A program made the position numbers and the translations under genes. A model generated the notes under the pieces. That model had not been told where the DNA came from. It did not search any database and was given only the letters and a program-made list of their open reading frames with translations. Of a DNA stretch of 64,000 nt, positions 11,114-23,437 are shown in pieces (within the stretch, counting starts at the first letter, position 1; the number at the start of each line of letters is the position of its first letter). This stretch comes from Spinacia oleracea (Eukaryota > Streptophyta > Magnoliopsida > Caryophyllales > Amaranthaceae): contig NC_079487.1 in NCBI RefSeq assembly GCF_020520425.1, positions 131,400,385 through 131,464,384 on the forward strand, read 5' to 3'.

Positions 11114-11954
11114 TTTTATGTCAAGAGTTTAAATTGTTGCAAGAGTACTACTCATATTTGATATTCAACCGGTTACTCCAAAAACTATCACGGAAAGTAG
11201 TAATATTCAATAATGGTAACGTGTTAGGGGTTTAATATCGGTAATTTGAAAAAAAAAATGATTAGTACTCCGTAACATTTTATGGTTAAAAAAAAATGAT
11301 TAGTACTCCGTAACATTTTATGGTTAAACAATTACTCCAATGTCAAGGGTACATGAATACATGATGGCTAAGTTAAAGCAAAGTTGTAATTTCTAAACAA
11401 AGGTCAAGAGTGCAGACTGAAGTTGTTGGCATTGCTTACCATGTCCATGACTAGTAACAAGTAGTTAGTACGGAGTATTATATAAAGCAAATATGTCATC
11501 TAGGCACAAGTAAGCCCAAGTGCAGCAAACATATTCAAGTTTGATAAACTTCACTAAGTCAAATTAAGCTCACGTTGAAGGAGAGTCTGACCACATATAA
11601 GTCTGATAAACTTTCATATTAAAATCAATTAATTAATAATAGAGTGACCTACGAATTATAAATATATTTTGTGTTAGTCATTCTCCCTCGTTTTTTTGTT
11701 GGATGACAATTATTAGTCACAACTCACATAGTACATAGTCACATGTGAGATATTATTCTTAACAATATTTCTATCTCATCACGAGTAAGCCGAAGTGCAC
11801 AATGAGCTAATGATGTGTTATAAACCTAAAGCATAGGTGCGAACAGTTAACTACAATTTGTAACAGCTGAGTTCTGCACAACCATACTTGGAATTTTCTG
11901 GAGTAATGTTATGTTACTTCTATAATCAAATTTCCCATGAGAATTCTTAGGTGC
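11114..11954. other. Gene-free stretch
   Basis: No gene seen. A unit of about 45 bases with GATTAGTACTCCGTAACATT is duplicated in tandem at about 11250-11330. Confidence 0.5.
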
Positions 11955-11970
11955 ACCGTAAAATTAATAT

Positions 11971-12166
11971 TTTTTTTTTTTTTTTTTGGTTCTACTACGA
12001 GGAGTTCCCACCGCTTTCGGGGGGTAATCTCCCGTGGGAGTTTGCATGGGTACCTCGATGGGCAGCATCCCTCCCAGTTGAGATTTTTTCCATTCCCAAG
12101 GCTCGAACCCGAGACCTTGGTTAAGGAGCAAGAGGCCCTTAACCACTCATGCCAACCTCAATTGGT
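11971..12166 (-). mobile_element. tRNA-derived SINE with 16-bp target duplication
   Basis: On the minus strand it begins with a Pol III A box (TGGCATGAGTGGTTAAGGG, near 12152) and B box (GGTTCGAGCC, near 12110) and ends in a poly(A) run (poly-T at 11971-11987 on +). The flanks carry ACCGTAAAATTAATAT at 11955-11970 and 12167-12182, a perfect 16-base target duplication. About 196 bp, non-coding. Confidence 0.9.
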
Positions 12167-12413
12167 ACCGTAAAATTAATATGATAGGGGGAAAGGGCAC
12201 GAGAATGTACTTAGATGTGCTGCAAATATTGCTTAATATAGCTTTACTGTTGCATTAAATTGAATTAGGTGCGTTTTGAAATCTTTTCTGGAGAATCGTA
12301 GCAATTGCAAGCACATTTCTTGCAACTCAGTCCTCAAAATCTAGAAACAAATACAATGTGTATTTGCAGGAGTCATAAACCATTAAATCTCTGCATGTCC
12401 GGAGTCAATAAAC

Positions 12414-12675
12414 TGATAGAGTATAAAACTAATCTTGGGGCTTCAACCATCAGTTTAAGCTTTTGGTTGAGTTGGTCCTTTGACATGGTATCAGAGTCAG
12501 CGTGACGCAAAGGTCACGGGTTCAAATATCATCCACCCCTCCTTTCAAAGTGGAATATTTCGCGCTGGGTATGAGGAGGCCTATGTTGCATCCACACGGG
12601 GCGTGATAGAGTATAAAACTAATTTTTGGGTTTCAACCATCAGCTTAAGGTTTTGGTTGAGTTGGTCATTTGACA
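12414..12675 (+). mobile_element. TRIM: 262-bp terminal-repeat retrotransposon in miniature
   Basis: Two 72-bp LTRs (12414-12485 and 12604-12675), both starting TGATAGAGTATAAAACTAAT and ending TTTGACA, flank only 118 bases. TGGTATCAGAGTC follows the first LTR at 12486-12498 and matches the initiator-tRNA-Met primer-binding site. GGGGCG precedes the second LTR as a short polypurine tract. TAAAC at 12409-12413 and 12676-12680 is the 5-bp target duplication. It encodes nothing and must rely on proteins from other elements. Confidence 0.93.
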
Positions 12676-12680
12676 TAAAC

Positions 12681-13387
12681 ATATACTCCCTCCTTCGCCA
12701 ATAAACATTATCTTAAAAGTGCTTCGTTGCCAATAAATTAAGAAAGTGGCTAATTTGCAACCGACATTTTTGGTTACAACATAGAAACTACGAGTACTTT
12801 ATTGGAGAGTATTAGAAAATCTAAAACTTGTCACTTCTCCTACAATAATAATGGTTATGAGTTATGACTTACTATGAGTGTAATATGTCACGTTTTAAAG
12901 TAAGAGTTAATCAATGGATAGTAAACGACGACATATGATCTTTTCAGACAAAACATGTTATATACTACGTAATAAATTATGAAGGATTGGAGTCTTTTAA
13001 ATATTTTATTACTAGGTAATAATATACTTCTTACATGATTACAAGTTAATTAGTCCAGTTACACAGGTCTACTCTTAACCCACACCCAAACATTTCGCTG
13101 AGGATAGGGCTCGACCATGTGACCTCTAAGGCACAAGATGAAGGATTAGAGCGATATGATAAAATAAGTGATCAAGGAAGAAGAGAGTATTTTGAACAAG
13201 AATTTCTTTGCAATGCAACACAATGTTGCTTTAGTAACCAACAAAAGAGGATCTCTAAAATGTTTATGCCATCAGATTACAAATGTGTAAAACGGCATAC
13301 AGTGTATGACAACAATAGACCTTTTAAGCATTAGAGACATCGAAAATCAAGAGATGAATTTGAGAAGAATACTAAATGTAATGTTTA
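12681..13387. other. Gene-free stretch 3' of the OVATE gene
   Basis: A Stowaway-like end (ACTCCCTCCTTCGCCAATAA, 12685) lies next to the TRIM. Otherwise nothing is recognisable; part may be the 3' untranslated region of the OVATE gene. Confidence 0.4.
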
Positions 13388-14179
13388 TCATTCTGATGAG
13401 ATACTGGTCTGCTGACTCTCAGTCTCTTCAGAAGAAGAAAACAGATCCCTGCATAACTCTCCATAAAACCTACTTACCAAATCCACGAAAACCGGACTTT
13501 TCAGATTCCTCCAACAGTATAGAAGCTCTTCAACATCCATCAAGTCTTTCACTTTCCCTTCTTCAACAATCATCTCCATTAAATAACTCTCGAAGCTTTT
13601 ACACGCATCTTCAACCTCGTCCTCCTCCTCCAGATCGTCAGAGCTCGCTTTCTTACTGTCGCTGATTATTCTCAAATAACCAGGTGTTATAGGCGACGGG
13701 AATGGCTCTTTAGCATGGCCTCCTCCTGATGATGGACTCACACTTCTAACATCCCCCATCACCACCTGATCACAGCTCTCAGAGTCTAAGTCTTTTGCCT
13801 TTCTAAGGGTGAAAAGAACCGTAAGATACTCAGCGATGCGTACCTTTTGGACAGGCTTTGGCGTTCTCTCGTTCTTCTTTCTACGACGGAATGTTTTTCT
13901 GAATTTCGAGGAGAGGGAAGGGCGACTTTTCCGTAGCCGGTATTTCTTGTTCTTTGGCCGGCAACGGGGGAAGCTGAGAGCCTTTAGGGAGAAGGGTTTT
14001 CTAAACCTGACAGTTCTGGTTTTTTTGGGTTTTGTTCGCCGTGTTGGCAAACGGAATGTAGGACTCCTAGAAGAAGAAGACATTGAAGGCTTTTCACATT
14101 TATGCTTGAAGATGGATAAAAGTTTACTACAGGGTTCCATTACCTTGGCTTGGAAGTAAAACAATGTCTTCAATCTCAT
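13388..14179 (-). CDS. OVATE family protein (OFP), putative transcriptional repressor
   Basis: A single exon of 263 codons, as is usual for OFP genes. The N-terminal half is very basic (RTKPKKTRTVRFRKP, KTFRRRKKNER) and would serve for nuclear localisation. After an acidic stretch (DDLEEEDEVEDA), residues 193-247 form the OVATE domain: FESYLMEMIVEEG, then DVEELLYCWRNLKSPVF and LVSRFYGELC, with the hydrophobic spacing of the family. OFPs bind TALE homeodomain (KNOX/BELL) proteins and repress transcription, affecting organ shape and secondary walls. Translation may begin at Met1 (14179) or at Met14 (14140, MEPCSKLL); the second gives a more ordinary N terminus. A short CAT/ATG repeat (about 14298-14316) lies in the presumed leader. 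Which OFP clade it belongs to cannot be decided here. Confidence 0.85.
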   Translation of the reverse strand: MRLKTLFYFQAKVMEPCSKLLSIFKHKCEKPSMSSSSRSPTFRLPTRRTKPKKTRTVRFRKPFSLKALSFPRCRPKNKKYRLRKSRPSLSSKFRKTFRRRKKNERTPKPVQKVRIAEYLTVLFTLRKAKDLDSESCDQVVMGDVRSVSPSSGGGHAKEPFPSPITPGYLRIISDSKKASSDDLEEEDEVEDACKSFESYLMEMIVEEGKVKDLMDVEELLYCWRNLKSPVFVDLVSRFYGELCRDLFSSSEETESQQTSISSE

Positions 14180-15301
14180 TTCTTAATGACAATGTTTGAG
14201 ATTGAGCTTCAGAAACAAGTTTAAGCCTCCGATTGGTAGAAGAAAGATGGGGTTTTGGTGCATTTGATGAACTTTGGGCAAAGGAAAAGAAAAGATATGA
14301 TGATGATGATGATGTTGTTAAGGGTTGGTGGTTTGGTAATTTCTCTGGTTTTTCTAAGATTTGAAGGATTGGTGCTAATACTGGGGCACACGTCTAGAAA
14401 AGCTTCAGAGAGGTGGGATCCCATGAACTCAAACTTGATGTCATTTTCATCTTACCTAAGAATTTTCCATATACTATATGCTTCTTCTACAGTTTTATCT
14501 GTACCAACCATTATGTTTGTTGCTACTAAAAAATTAGAGCACAAACTTGGAACACCAGTCATCCAACTATCCCAGTTGACCGGTCATCAAATCCTCTCAT
14601 TGACCATGGCAAAAACAGAAATACTTATTCCAATATAAAATGATAATCAATCACATTAGCAAAATAAAAGGAATCAGTATGAGAGGCCATGGTATATTTT
14701 AGAAAATGGCTAAGGGCCGGGCAAGAGTTCGGTGTGGCCATAGAGGGATCGAGATTAGGACTCTCCTCCATAACTTTACGGCTAGTCTAGTTGCCTCTTC
14801 TCTAATTCCAGTTACCGGAAAGGATCCTCTTTCGGGGAAGAAAGAGAGTGAGAAGGACAGGGTTAAGTAATTGAGTGTCACAATCAATAACTCTACCGTA
14901 AGACAAAACGAAGAATACAGATAGTGATCATGCACAAGACTACAACAGAAAATGTATTCAATCCCTGTGAGGAAATTTGCCATTGATATCTGAAGTTTGT
15001 ACATGCAGAAACTCGACCCTATCCTTTGAATACTTTCTACAGTAGCCATTATTCAACAAAACTGGTGTAGCTCTATAGTTGTATGCTACCAAGCTTCATG
15101 TTACAAAATGCATTGGGACATTCCCTCTTTTGACACATCCAATGAATAATGATTTGTCAGTTTAGCAACATAAAAACAATCAGACACATAATACATGACT
15201 GATGTAACTCTATTCTACTCATTGGTAAATGGAAATCGGTCCAACTAAAGCTGCACTATGCCTTTGTAGTTTGTACCTCTTTATCGGGGTTATTAAACCA
15301 T
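14180..15301. other. Intergenic region: OFP upstream region and 3' flank of the ferredoxin gene
   Basis: No further gene seen. The right part (about 15000-15301) is probably the ferredoxin 3' untranslated region, since that gene ends at 15302. 14700-14850 is somewhat GC-richer and may be an old transposon fragment. Confidence 0.4.
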
Positions 15302-18300
15302 CTAGTGTGGTTTCGGTTTATATCCATCAACTGCAAAATTTCTGGTGGCCACAGGCAGAGCCAAGCGAATTCCATCCAGTTCAGGCTTTGCTTCAATTTG
15401 GCAACCAAGACGAGACCTAAACAAGCAATTACTGAGGTCTAGAACCAGGAGAGACAACTTAAGACTGATTGAACAAAGTAGAGAAGATACACTTACGTTT
15501 CTGTTAGCCCAAATGCGAGGTCCAACATGTCATTTTCTTCGTCAGATGGGTCTGCCAGTTTGTTGTAGTAGTCCACATCCTGAGAAACAAAGCAAGTAAC
15601 AAAATTGAAGACATCGGTGGATTGAGGTAAAAAGATAATTATACGAAGTATATTTTACCGAATAAAAAGATAAACAATAAGATGTTGACTTACCATCACT
15701 ATAACGTGACATGTGGAACATGCACAAGATCCCTCGCATGCTCCTGAAAAGACAGAATGTGAAACTTGTTAGCAGAATGCAACATGGTTAAGAGAAAACT
15801 GAGTCTTGAAAAGACCCAACTGAGGAAATATTAGGCTTAGAATCTCATGACGAAGTAAATAACAGCTACAAAGCCTTGTTTACAACAATAAAATTCAAAT
15901 TCAAGACAAATGGAATGCCTACCTTCTAGCTCAATGTCATTGGAATGAGCAGCCTCTAACAAGTTTGTGCCAACCGGAACCTTAATTTGTTTCTCTGTTC
16001 CATCGGTTTCAACAAATGTCACATTTATTCTGCAGTATTACAAGCAAATTAGTGAGAATGCAAGCTTATAGTTTACTGGATAGAATGTGAAAATACACTC
16101 ATTAAGGATAGAAAATTTGAAATACGTGCACATGCCTGCATTAAAAGAATCTTGTGGGACTACAAGTCTACAACTCGAGTTTAAATACCTGTTGGGGGGG
16201 TAAGGGGGGAGTTTGGAACAATGTTTCGATACCAACTATTCAAGGGAAATAAGGTATTGAAACTTACGTTTGCTCCTCATTTCCATCCTTGTGTGAATTA
16301 GTGGCAGCAGTGTTGCAAAAATATCGATGTGTCTGAACAAAAATAAATCATATGCATATGAGTAAATATGACAGAAGAAACGAATCCTTTTCATATTATA
16401 CATATAGCAGCAAATAATCTTCTACTCTGTCCATTTTAATTAATCAGCCAACTTAAAATCTCTTGCATGGGACCAGAGTACACGTTTATGGCAAATCATC
16501 AAGCAGTTGCCACTTGCCACCAGCCATAGCCCATAGGTAAATGAAGCTGGCTTTATACTACTACGAGGTATATTGTTGCAGTGAAACAAAACCTGAACCT
16601 TAATCTTAATCTTAAAAGTTCATTACCAAGGGAATCTTTCACATAATAGCCAAAGCCGATAGAACCTCACACCATTAATTTAAGAATAAAAAAACAGCCT
16701 TACCAATGACTATAGGTTTATCTTTTCAAGGAAAGAGGAACACATTATATTGTCAGTGATCTAATAACACAAAAGTTGAATAGAATAACAAACAGGCTTC
16801 TACTGGTATCAGTTTAAATGTTCTGAAAATATCAATATCATATACGGAGATACCTGTAGGGGGAGCTGAAGCGAAGTCTTTATCCTGCTTGAAGATGCAC
16901 ATAGATATTGTGTCCCTGGTATATATGCTGATTTACCTAGTGAGGAAAAGAGGTTAATGTCAAAAGCTAGATTGAAAACCTTGCATAAATGCATCTAAAT
17001 GTATAATGCACATAAGAAACTTTCATCCACAAGCATAACTAGTCATGAAAACTAATGCAACGTTTTTACTTTTTCCGTATTGCTTATAGTGAAACCAGAC
17101 ATTAATTTTCTATGATGTTTGATCATTGACGCCTTTCATTTTCTTTTCCCATTATTTCCTCTACTGAAACAGCTAATATTCAGTACATTTACAGCTAGGA
17201 AGCTTGACTTTTAACTAAAAACACTTTTTATGAAAGCAGAAAGTTTTCATGTAAATTTTATATGCATAACCTATCCTTAATGTAGGGGAGGAAAAAAAAT
17301 GCAGCAGGTAGCGGCTATTAAAAGTTAGTAAAAGAAACCTTCTCATGCCACCACATCTATGTCTCTTTAGTTATCCAATATCTATTTCTCAATTCTTACT
17401 GACATGTCTGCTAATTCTCATAAACCGAGGATGCTTCATTGTTAATCTTGAGCCTGATAGCCAGAAAACAATTATTTTGGCCAGTGGGTATTACTGGGTA
17501 ACTTCAGTACATTACCCTGGTTTGATAAGCAATAATTTTCAGCCCATAAAACAAATAGCTGAGGCTTTTTCCATTTTCCCAGCTTTAACAATGTGTTTGA
17601 ATGGGAAGAGAAAGGAATGTGACAGAAATTGATGGATCCGATCCATTTTCCTTCCACATGGAAATGGACTGGGGACGAGAAGAGTAGGAAATGGAGATTC
17701 CAACTCCATTTCCCTTTTCATGAACCAAATCCTTCCAAAATTGGAATTTGAAGGGAAAAGACAAGCCCACTTCACCCTCCTCTCCTTTCCCTTCTTTTTG
17801 TCCCCTCCCCGTTACTATCCACATACATTGTTAGTTCTACTGTATAGTTATATGCTTGCCCAAGCATCCACATCAACATCAAAGTTCAGTAACTATAACA
17901 CCTTTTCATTAATACTCCTGAACTCCACTAATCTCCAATTTATGTTGAAGCGAAATTATAATCCCTGGTTCACGCTAGATAGCCCCCATTTCAAGAATAT
18001 TGCTCACTCTTTGAGCACCTAGCAGGCTAGCAGCATTATTACAATCTGCCAGTTTTCCTAAAACTTCTATATGTTGCTCAGAAATATCATTTACACTTGA
18101 AATGCATTTAATGAAACCCAAACATTTAAAAACTAAGCAGAATAAAAGGCATCAACCACATATTAGCAATTTATAAAAAGGAAATTGCGCCCTATCTCAA
18201 CTGAACGAGCGAATTATGCAAAGCATTGTACGAAAACCCCGAAAGAGCATGGAAATTTAGGTATTAAAACACAAACCTTGAGCCAATTTCTTGATTGCCT

Positions 18301-18334
18301 GAGCTCCAAGACTAGAAATTCTAGAAACCCACAT
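15302..18334 (-). CDS. MFDX: Mitochondrial adrenodoxin-like [2Fe-2S] ferredoxin
   Basis: Seven coding exons join in phase to 186 codons: 18334-18277, 16936-16854, 16332-16268, 16029-15923, 15743-15694, 15579-15497 and 15416-15302, all GT-AG. The N terminus (MWVSRISSLGAQAIKKLAQG) is an Arg/Ser-rich, acid-free mitochondrial targeting sequence, with low conservation up to about residue 68. The ferredoxin domain follows (INVTFVETDGTEKQIKVPVG, NDIELEGACEG), with cluster ligands Cys107, Cys113, Cys116 (C-x5-C-x2-C) and Cys154 (SRLGCQI), ending FAVDGYKPKPH. The family takes electrons from NADPH-dependent adrenodoxin reductase and passes them to mitochondrial Fe-S assembly and biotin synthase. Start chosen because plant homologues begin with a similar M-x-x-x-R-x-S-x-LG. 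Odd: residue 111 in the cluster loop is Cys, where I recall Leu in Arabidopsis. Intron 1 is 1340 bp, the others 114-521 bp. Confidence 0.93.
16937..18276 (-). other. First coding intron of the ferredoxin gene
   Basis: GTTTGTG donor at 18276 and TCACTAG acceptor at 16937 by the minus-strand reading. Around 17590-17790 it contains GGGAAGAGAAAGGAATG-type purine-rich sequence that looks like a MITE fragment. No exon is recognised. Confidence 0.6.
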
Positions 18335-19000
18335 AATCTTGGAAGCTTGTAAAACACCCACAATCTGAAAGAGGGCAGCAGCACAAATTGATTCAGCAAA
18401 CTAATAATCATGATATTAAACACCCAAATACTTTTGACAAATAAGTTCGGCATAAAAGCAAACACTTGGCAGGGAAACTTAAAATGGGCAGCTAATTACA
18501 AAAATGTTACAAAAAATATCAACTCATTACAAAATTTCAAAAGCCTTTTCAATTTCCAGAAACTTCCAATTAACAAATCAACCCAACGATTGAACCAATT
18601 AGGTTAGGAATCAACCAAATCAGTTTACCCTAAGCCCTCAATTTCTAACCAAATTACAATTTGAAGCCCCAGGAATCATTAAATTTACAAAATTTAACAA
18701 ATTATGAGAGCTAGGAAGCAAATCTGGGTAAAATTGCAAGAAGGAGATAAGTACTAACCAAAAATTAGCGGCTGATATAGCTTCAGGTGTTTCGCGGTGC
18801 GGAGGGCTGAGGTGTTGTTTCTAGGTCTGGGTTGGTGGTTGAAAGCCGGCAGGTCGGAGAGTCGGGCTGAAGCAGGGGCGCGGTCGGGCTCTCTGAGTCC
18901 AGTTGCTGTTTTGTTGGACTGGAGTTTGTCGAGAGGAGAACTCGATGAAGGGAAGTAAAACGCAGTGTTCATTTAATTTCAGATTTTTTTTTGTTGTTGT
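18335..19000 (-). promoter_or_regulatory. 5' untranslated exon(s), leader intron and promoter of the ferredoxin gene
   Basis: The ATG exon begins after an acceptor-like CTCTTTCAG (about 18367), so about 30 bases of leader precede the start codon within that exon. A likely non-coding first exon lies at about 18760-18960, ending with TTTTTG|GTTAGT near 18758. This model is inferred from splice-like signals only. Confidence 0.45.
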
Positions 19001-22000
19001 TGTTGTGAATGAGAATCGATCGATCATCTGTAATCGCCGAATTGGAATGAAATCTCTAACCAACTGTTAAATGCAGTTGTTAAATAATACAATTACATTT
19101 TTGAACCATCAATCAATAATTACACTACTTTATTTAAAATAATACCGAAAATATCACGTGTTCCTTCTTTACGAGAATATTTGTGGCATATTTTTAACTA
19201 CCAAGATCAATAACTATAACTATCAATCAATCCATCAATTACTACATACTTAAGACACGCAAAACTCCCAAAATAAAAGACACGCAAAACAATACATGTC
19301 ATCTCCCGGTGCATTCTATATTTTTTTAATTAGAAATATATGATGGATATTTATATGGAAAGAAAAATAAAATTAATCTACATTGAGAAAAAAACTACAT
19401 AGAAATCTATTAAGGCTTAAAATGTTGCCATAATTAAGCCTCAATCATCAATAATTATCGATAACTATAAACTAAAATACACACCAGAAATGACAAGTAT
19501 CATCTCCTATTAGTATTTAGGTTTTTTTTATTTAAAAAATATTTATCAATAAAACTTACAAAAATGGAGAAAAAATAATTTTCCGTATCTATTAACCCTT
19601 ACTGTAGAAAGTTAATTGTAGTTCATATCTCTTATATGCATTATATAAATTATTATTTGGAAAAAAAGTACTGCTTATTGATTAATTTAAAAAAGAAATA
19701 ATTTTCAAAACTTTTAACAACATTTTAAACTTCTTTTGTATTATATTAATTTAATAATGACTTTAAAACCTTTTGTCTTACGAAAAATAAATGTGTAGTA
19801 TCTTCAAAAAAAATTACGTAACGAAATTAATAATTTAAGTAAGAAATAAGGTGGAATATGGGTGAAAAACGGAGAAAAAAGTTGTGAAAAGAGTAAATAT
19901 GAGAAAACTTTTTATAAAGAACTGAAAGAAACAAATATTAGCAAATTGTTACCTTATATTGAAAGTAAATATGAGTACACTTATTTCAAGGAATATAAGT
20001 TTAGATGAATTTAGTTAACTTAACACTATGTTTTATTGGACTTATTTTGCCTGAACTTATATTATCTCAACTTATTTTATCTGGAAAAAAAACTTATTTT
20101 GACTGAAATAAACTTATTAGTGTTAAAATGTCTGGAAAAAAAACTTATTTTTTTTTTTATTTATTTAGGAAAAATTAAATCCATTGGTGTTGATGAACTT
20201 GTTAATGGAATATATTTTATTTTATTAACTTTTCTGTAAACAATAATTAAATTATTAAAAAAGTATTACATAAAAATATTTACGGATTAGTAATCATCCT
20301 GCGTTGTACATGTACTAAACTAGTTTTTGCTAATTTGAAGAAATTAAAGAAACCAAAATACTCTCTTTATAATCCAATGGCCAAATTTAGGTGTTGGTGG
20401 AATTCAGTTCACCAAATTAGTAAATTATCTATTAAATTGTGAAAATAGAATTGAACAATTCAGAAAAGTTAGAAACTATACAAATAGAACATCCTCAAAA
20501 TTAAAAAATGCAAACAATCTCTTCCATGTCAGTAATTCTTTTGCAGCAGAAACACAAACATAACTAATCATTTGCACAATTGCATGTCTATAATAAGATG
20601 GAATTACAGTTCGTGAAAATAGGGCCGGTCATCTCTTGATTTACAACTCCCCTAACACATCCTTTGTTATAGCGTGTTTCCATATCTTACCATCAATCAT
20701 CTGCTAAAAGAGTTGTTCTCCAAATCTCATCTCTAGATTAAAAAAAAAAAAAACATATTAGAAATGTGATATTATGAACTGAAAAAAAAAAAAGTTATCG
20801 AGTATATCTAATAATGTCGCCACTCAATCTGTCTGTACATAACATTGATGTTATGATAATATTGTCGACGCACATTATATTCAATTATTCTTCCATGTTT
20901 ATTCCACTGACCTTTCCAAAGTGAGTGGTGCTGTTAGAAGCGGGTGAGCTCACACACAATAGTTTCACTCAATAAAAATAGATAGGAAAAAACAAAGGCA
21001 CTCAATATATAATCTTTCAATGTGTGTGTTACAAAAGAAAAAAGTTACATATTTTGTTTATATAATGTTACTCCGTATTACAAACTAATAAAAAAATGTT
21101 ATTCCTAATATTTCTATCATTTTCACATATTAAAAGTTTTCTATCACATTGTCAAATTTATCTAATTCTAACACTCCCCTTAAACTTGACCTATTCACTA
21201 TATCAACTTATTTTGACTGAAATAAATTTATATGTGTGTTAAAATGTCTGAAAAAAACTTAAATTTTTTAAAATTATTTATTTAGGGAAAATTAACTCAA
21301 TTGGTGTTTGATAAACTCATTTACGAAATATATTTTATTTTATTAACTTTCTGTAAGTAATTATCAAAATTATTAAAAAAATATTCATAAAAATATTTAC
21401 GGAGTAATAATAATTGTGTGTTACACGGGTACTAAACTAGTACAAATCTAAAACGACATTATCTTGATTTTGTGTTAATCTCAATTAAACATACTAAGTT
21501 AAGTTTGCCAAAAAAAAAATTAGTTTTCTAAAACTCAATTAACTTAAATAAGTCCGAAATCTAAAGCTCTAATTTGTAAAACCTATTTAAATCATTACGG
21601 TGGTTGATTGAAAAAGTGATACGCGGTGTCATTTTCAGTCATGCTTATGTTTTTTTTGTTTTTAATTTTTAAGGGACAATTCGTAAAGTCTGTAGATGAA
21701 TAAATAATTTACCGGATTGATTTTAAAAGTGAACTAGATTAGCTCTCATATATGCACGGATTTTCTAAAATTATTTAGCCAGTTTTTTTTTTTTTTTTTA
21801 CATATTTGACTGGAATGTTTCTTTCCCATAAGTTACTGCATAATTAATAAATTTTGCACATTACTCATTTAACCATCTTGCAATTTCAGTCATATTTTTC
21901 GCAAATTATTAGGGGGTGTTCTCTGTTATTTCTATAAACATATATTCTTTTTTCTATAACATAAATAGTTAATAAAAAATGAGAGAAAATTAAAATAAAA

Positions 22001-22387
22001 AAAAAAAAGATTTTTTAGGAATTTTTTTTCTGGAGGGAAAATGTTGCACCAAGAAGTGACATGTGTCATTCCTGGTGTCTGTTTTAGTATAAAGTAATAG
22101 ATATAAAGTAATAGATAGATTGTTATTTTCCGCAAGAAAGTGCTCTCTTTTCCCGAAAAAACATTATGGCCATTTTCGGCGGTCTATGGTTAAGGTAGCC
22201 GACAAATATAATTAGGGTGGGCGGTTGAAGTAGGATGAGGATGGAGGATGGGTATTGTGGGGTGGTCAGTTGGAAAAGGCGGCGGTAGCCTGCGAATGTG
22301 ACGGTTTAGTTTGTGAAGTGGGTGACAACTCTATCAAGTTAGCGACTAGCAAGGGTTTGGGGGGAGGGGTTGTCCAACTAAGTATTA
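19001..22387. other. Gene-free AT-rich region with a diverged direct repeat pair
   Basis: No gene seen. About 20020-20340 and 21195-21445 share a block containing TTGACTGAAATAAA, TGTTAAAATGTCTG, GGAATATATTTTATTTTATT-like sequence and AAAATATTTACGGA, so they are two copies of one repeat, probably a short DNA-transposon derivative. The rest is T/A-rich unique-looking sequence. Confidence 0.5.
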
Positions 22388-22400
22388 AACTTTTAACTAA
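22299..22400 (+). repeat. Empty-site copy of the segment later hit by the MULE MITE
   Basis: GTTTAGTTTGTGAAGTGGG through AAGTATTAAACTTTTAACTAA is repeated at about 23345-23437 plus 23988-23995. Here AACTTTTAA occurs once (22388-22396) and no element is present. Confidence 0.85.
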
Positions 22401-22813
22401 ACTAGTTTCTGAGCACGTTCAATGAACGGACAATTGTATAGTAGTTGTTAAACGGTATTTTAAAGTGCTAATTTTATTGAAGACTTAGGATTTTAGTGGA
22501 AATATATGATTTATATAGAGGTGAAATTTAAAAGTTGAAAAATATATAAATTAGATGGTTGATTAATTAATATCGAGTGTTAAAGATGGGGATGGCTGGG
22601 TGAAAAAGGTTATATAAATTAAATGATGAATTGATATGGAATGAGGAAGATGAAATGGAAGAGGTGTTGAAGCTGTAAAATAGTTCGTATAACAAACAAC
22701 AAAAAGAAAAAATTGAAAAAAAATACAAATTAATGGATGAAAAATTGGGATGACACATGTCTTATAATAACATATGGTCTTCCTTTTTAAATACTAGGTA
22801 TAGATTAGACTAA
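22401..22813. other. Gene-free stretch
   Basis: AT-rich, nothing recognised between the duplicated segment and the Helitron remnant. Confidence 0.5.
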
Positions 22814-23331
22814 CTAGTTTGTGGCCCGGGCGTTGCTCTGGGTTTTACTTTTAGTGGGATTTACTTATTTTAAATATGTGCGTATGTGGTGCTATTATCT
22901 GATTTCCATGCAAGATCAGTGGCCGATTAACAAACTTCCTTCCCATATCCGAAAATCAAAACAACGTCAAGTTCTCTTATTCATGATTAGTTGATTATTA
23001 TACTATTGTCAATGTTTCCCTCTTCCGCACTCATAATTACACTCCATTACCCTAAGTTTTATTTTTATTTTTCAAGCTTAAGTTGAGAAGAGAAGAATTG
23101 TACATTTATAAGTTAAGTAATTAATTCCCTTTTGTTTTTTTCCCTTTAATTCATTATTATTCATTTTAAAAAGGTTGTATTTATTATTTAAATAGAAAAA
23201 TATAACATCATTGTGGCTAGCTAAGATGGTAAGAATGGTAACTTTTAATTCAAGAGGTCTAGTGTTCAATCCTTGCTACATGCTTGTAATAAGGAGGGAT
23301 CTATGTGGCACATATACGTTCTTATAAACGC
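22814..23331 (-). mobile_element. Helitron remnant (3' end intact, 5' end lost)
   Basis: On the minus strand it ends in a hairpin (CAACGCCCGGGCC region) followed by CACAAACTAG and host T, the CTRR end of Helitrons. The interior (GATGGTAAGAATGGTAACTTTTAA, GGCACATATACGTTCTTATAAA in pieces) parallels the complete copy at 45071-45565. It stops at AACGCCTT, lacking the 5' TCTATACTAATATATTAAA. Confidence 0.7.
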
Positions 23332-23437
23332 CTTGGTGCGAGTGAGGCGGTTTAGTTTGTGAAGTGGGGGTGGCAACTCTATCAAGTTAGCGACTAGCAA
23401 GAGTTTGGGGGTGTCCAACTAAGTATTAAACTTTTAA

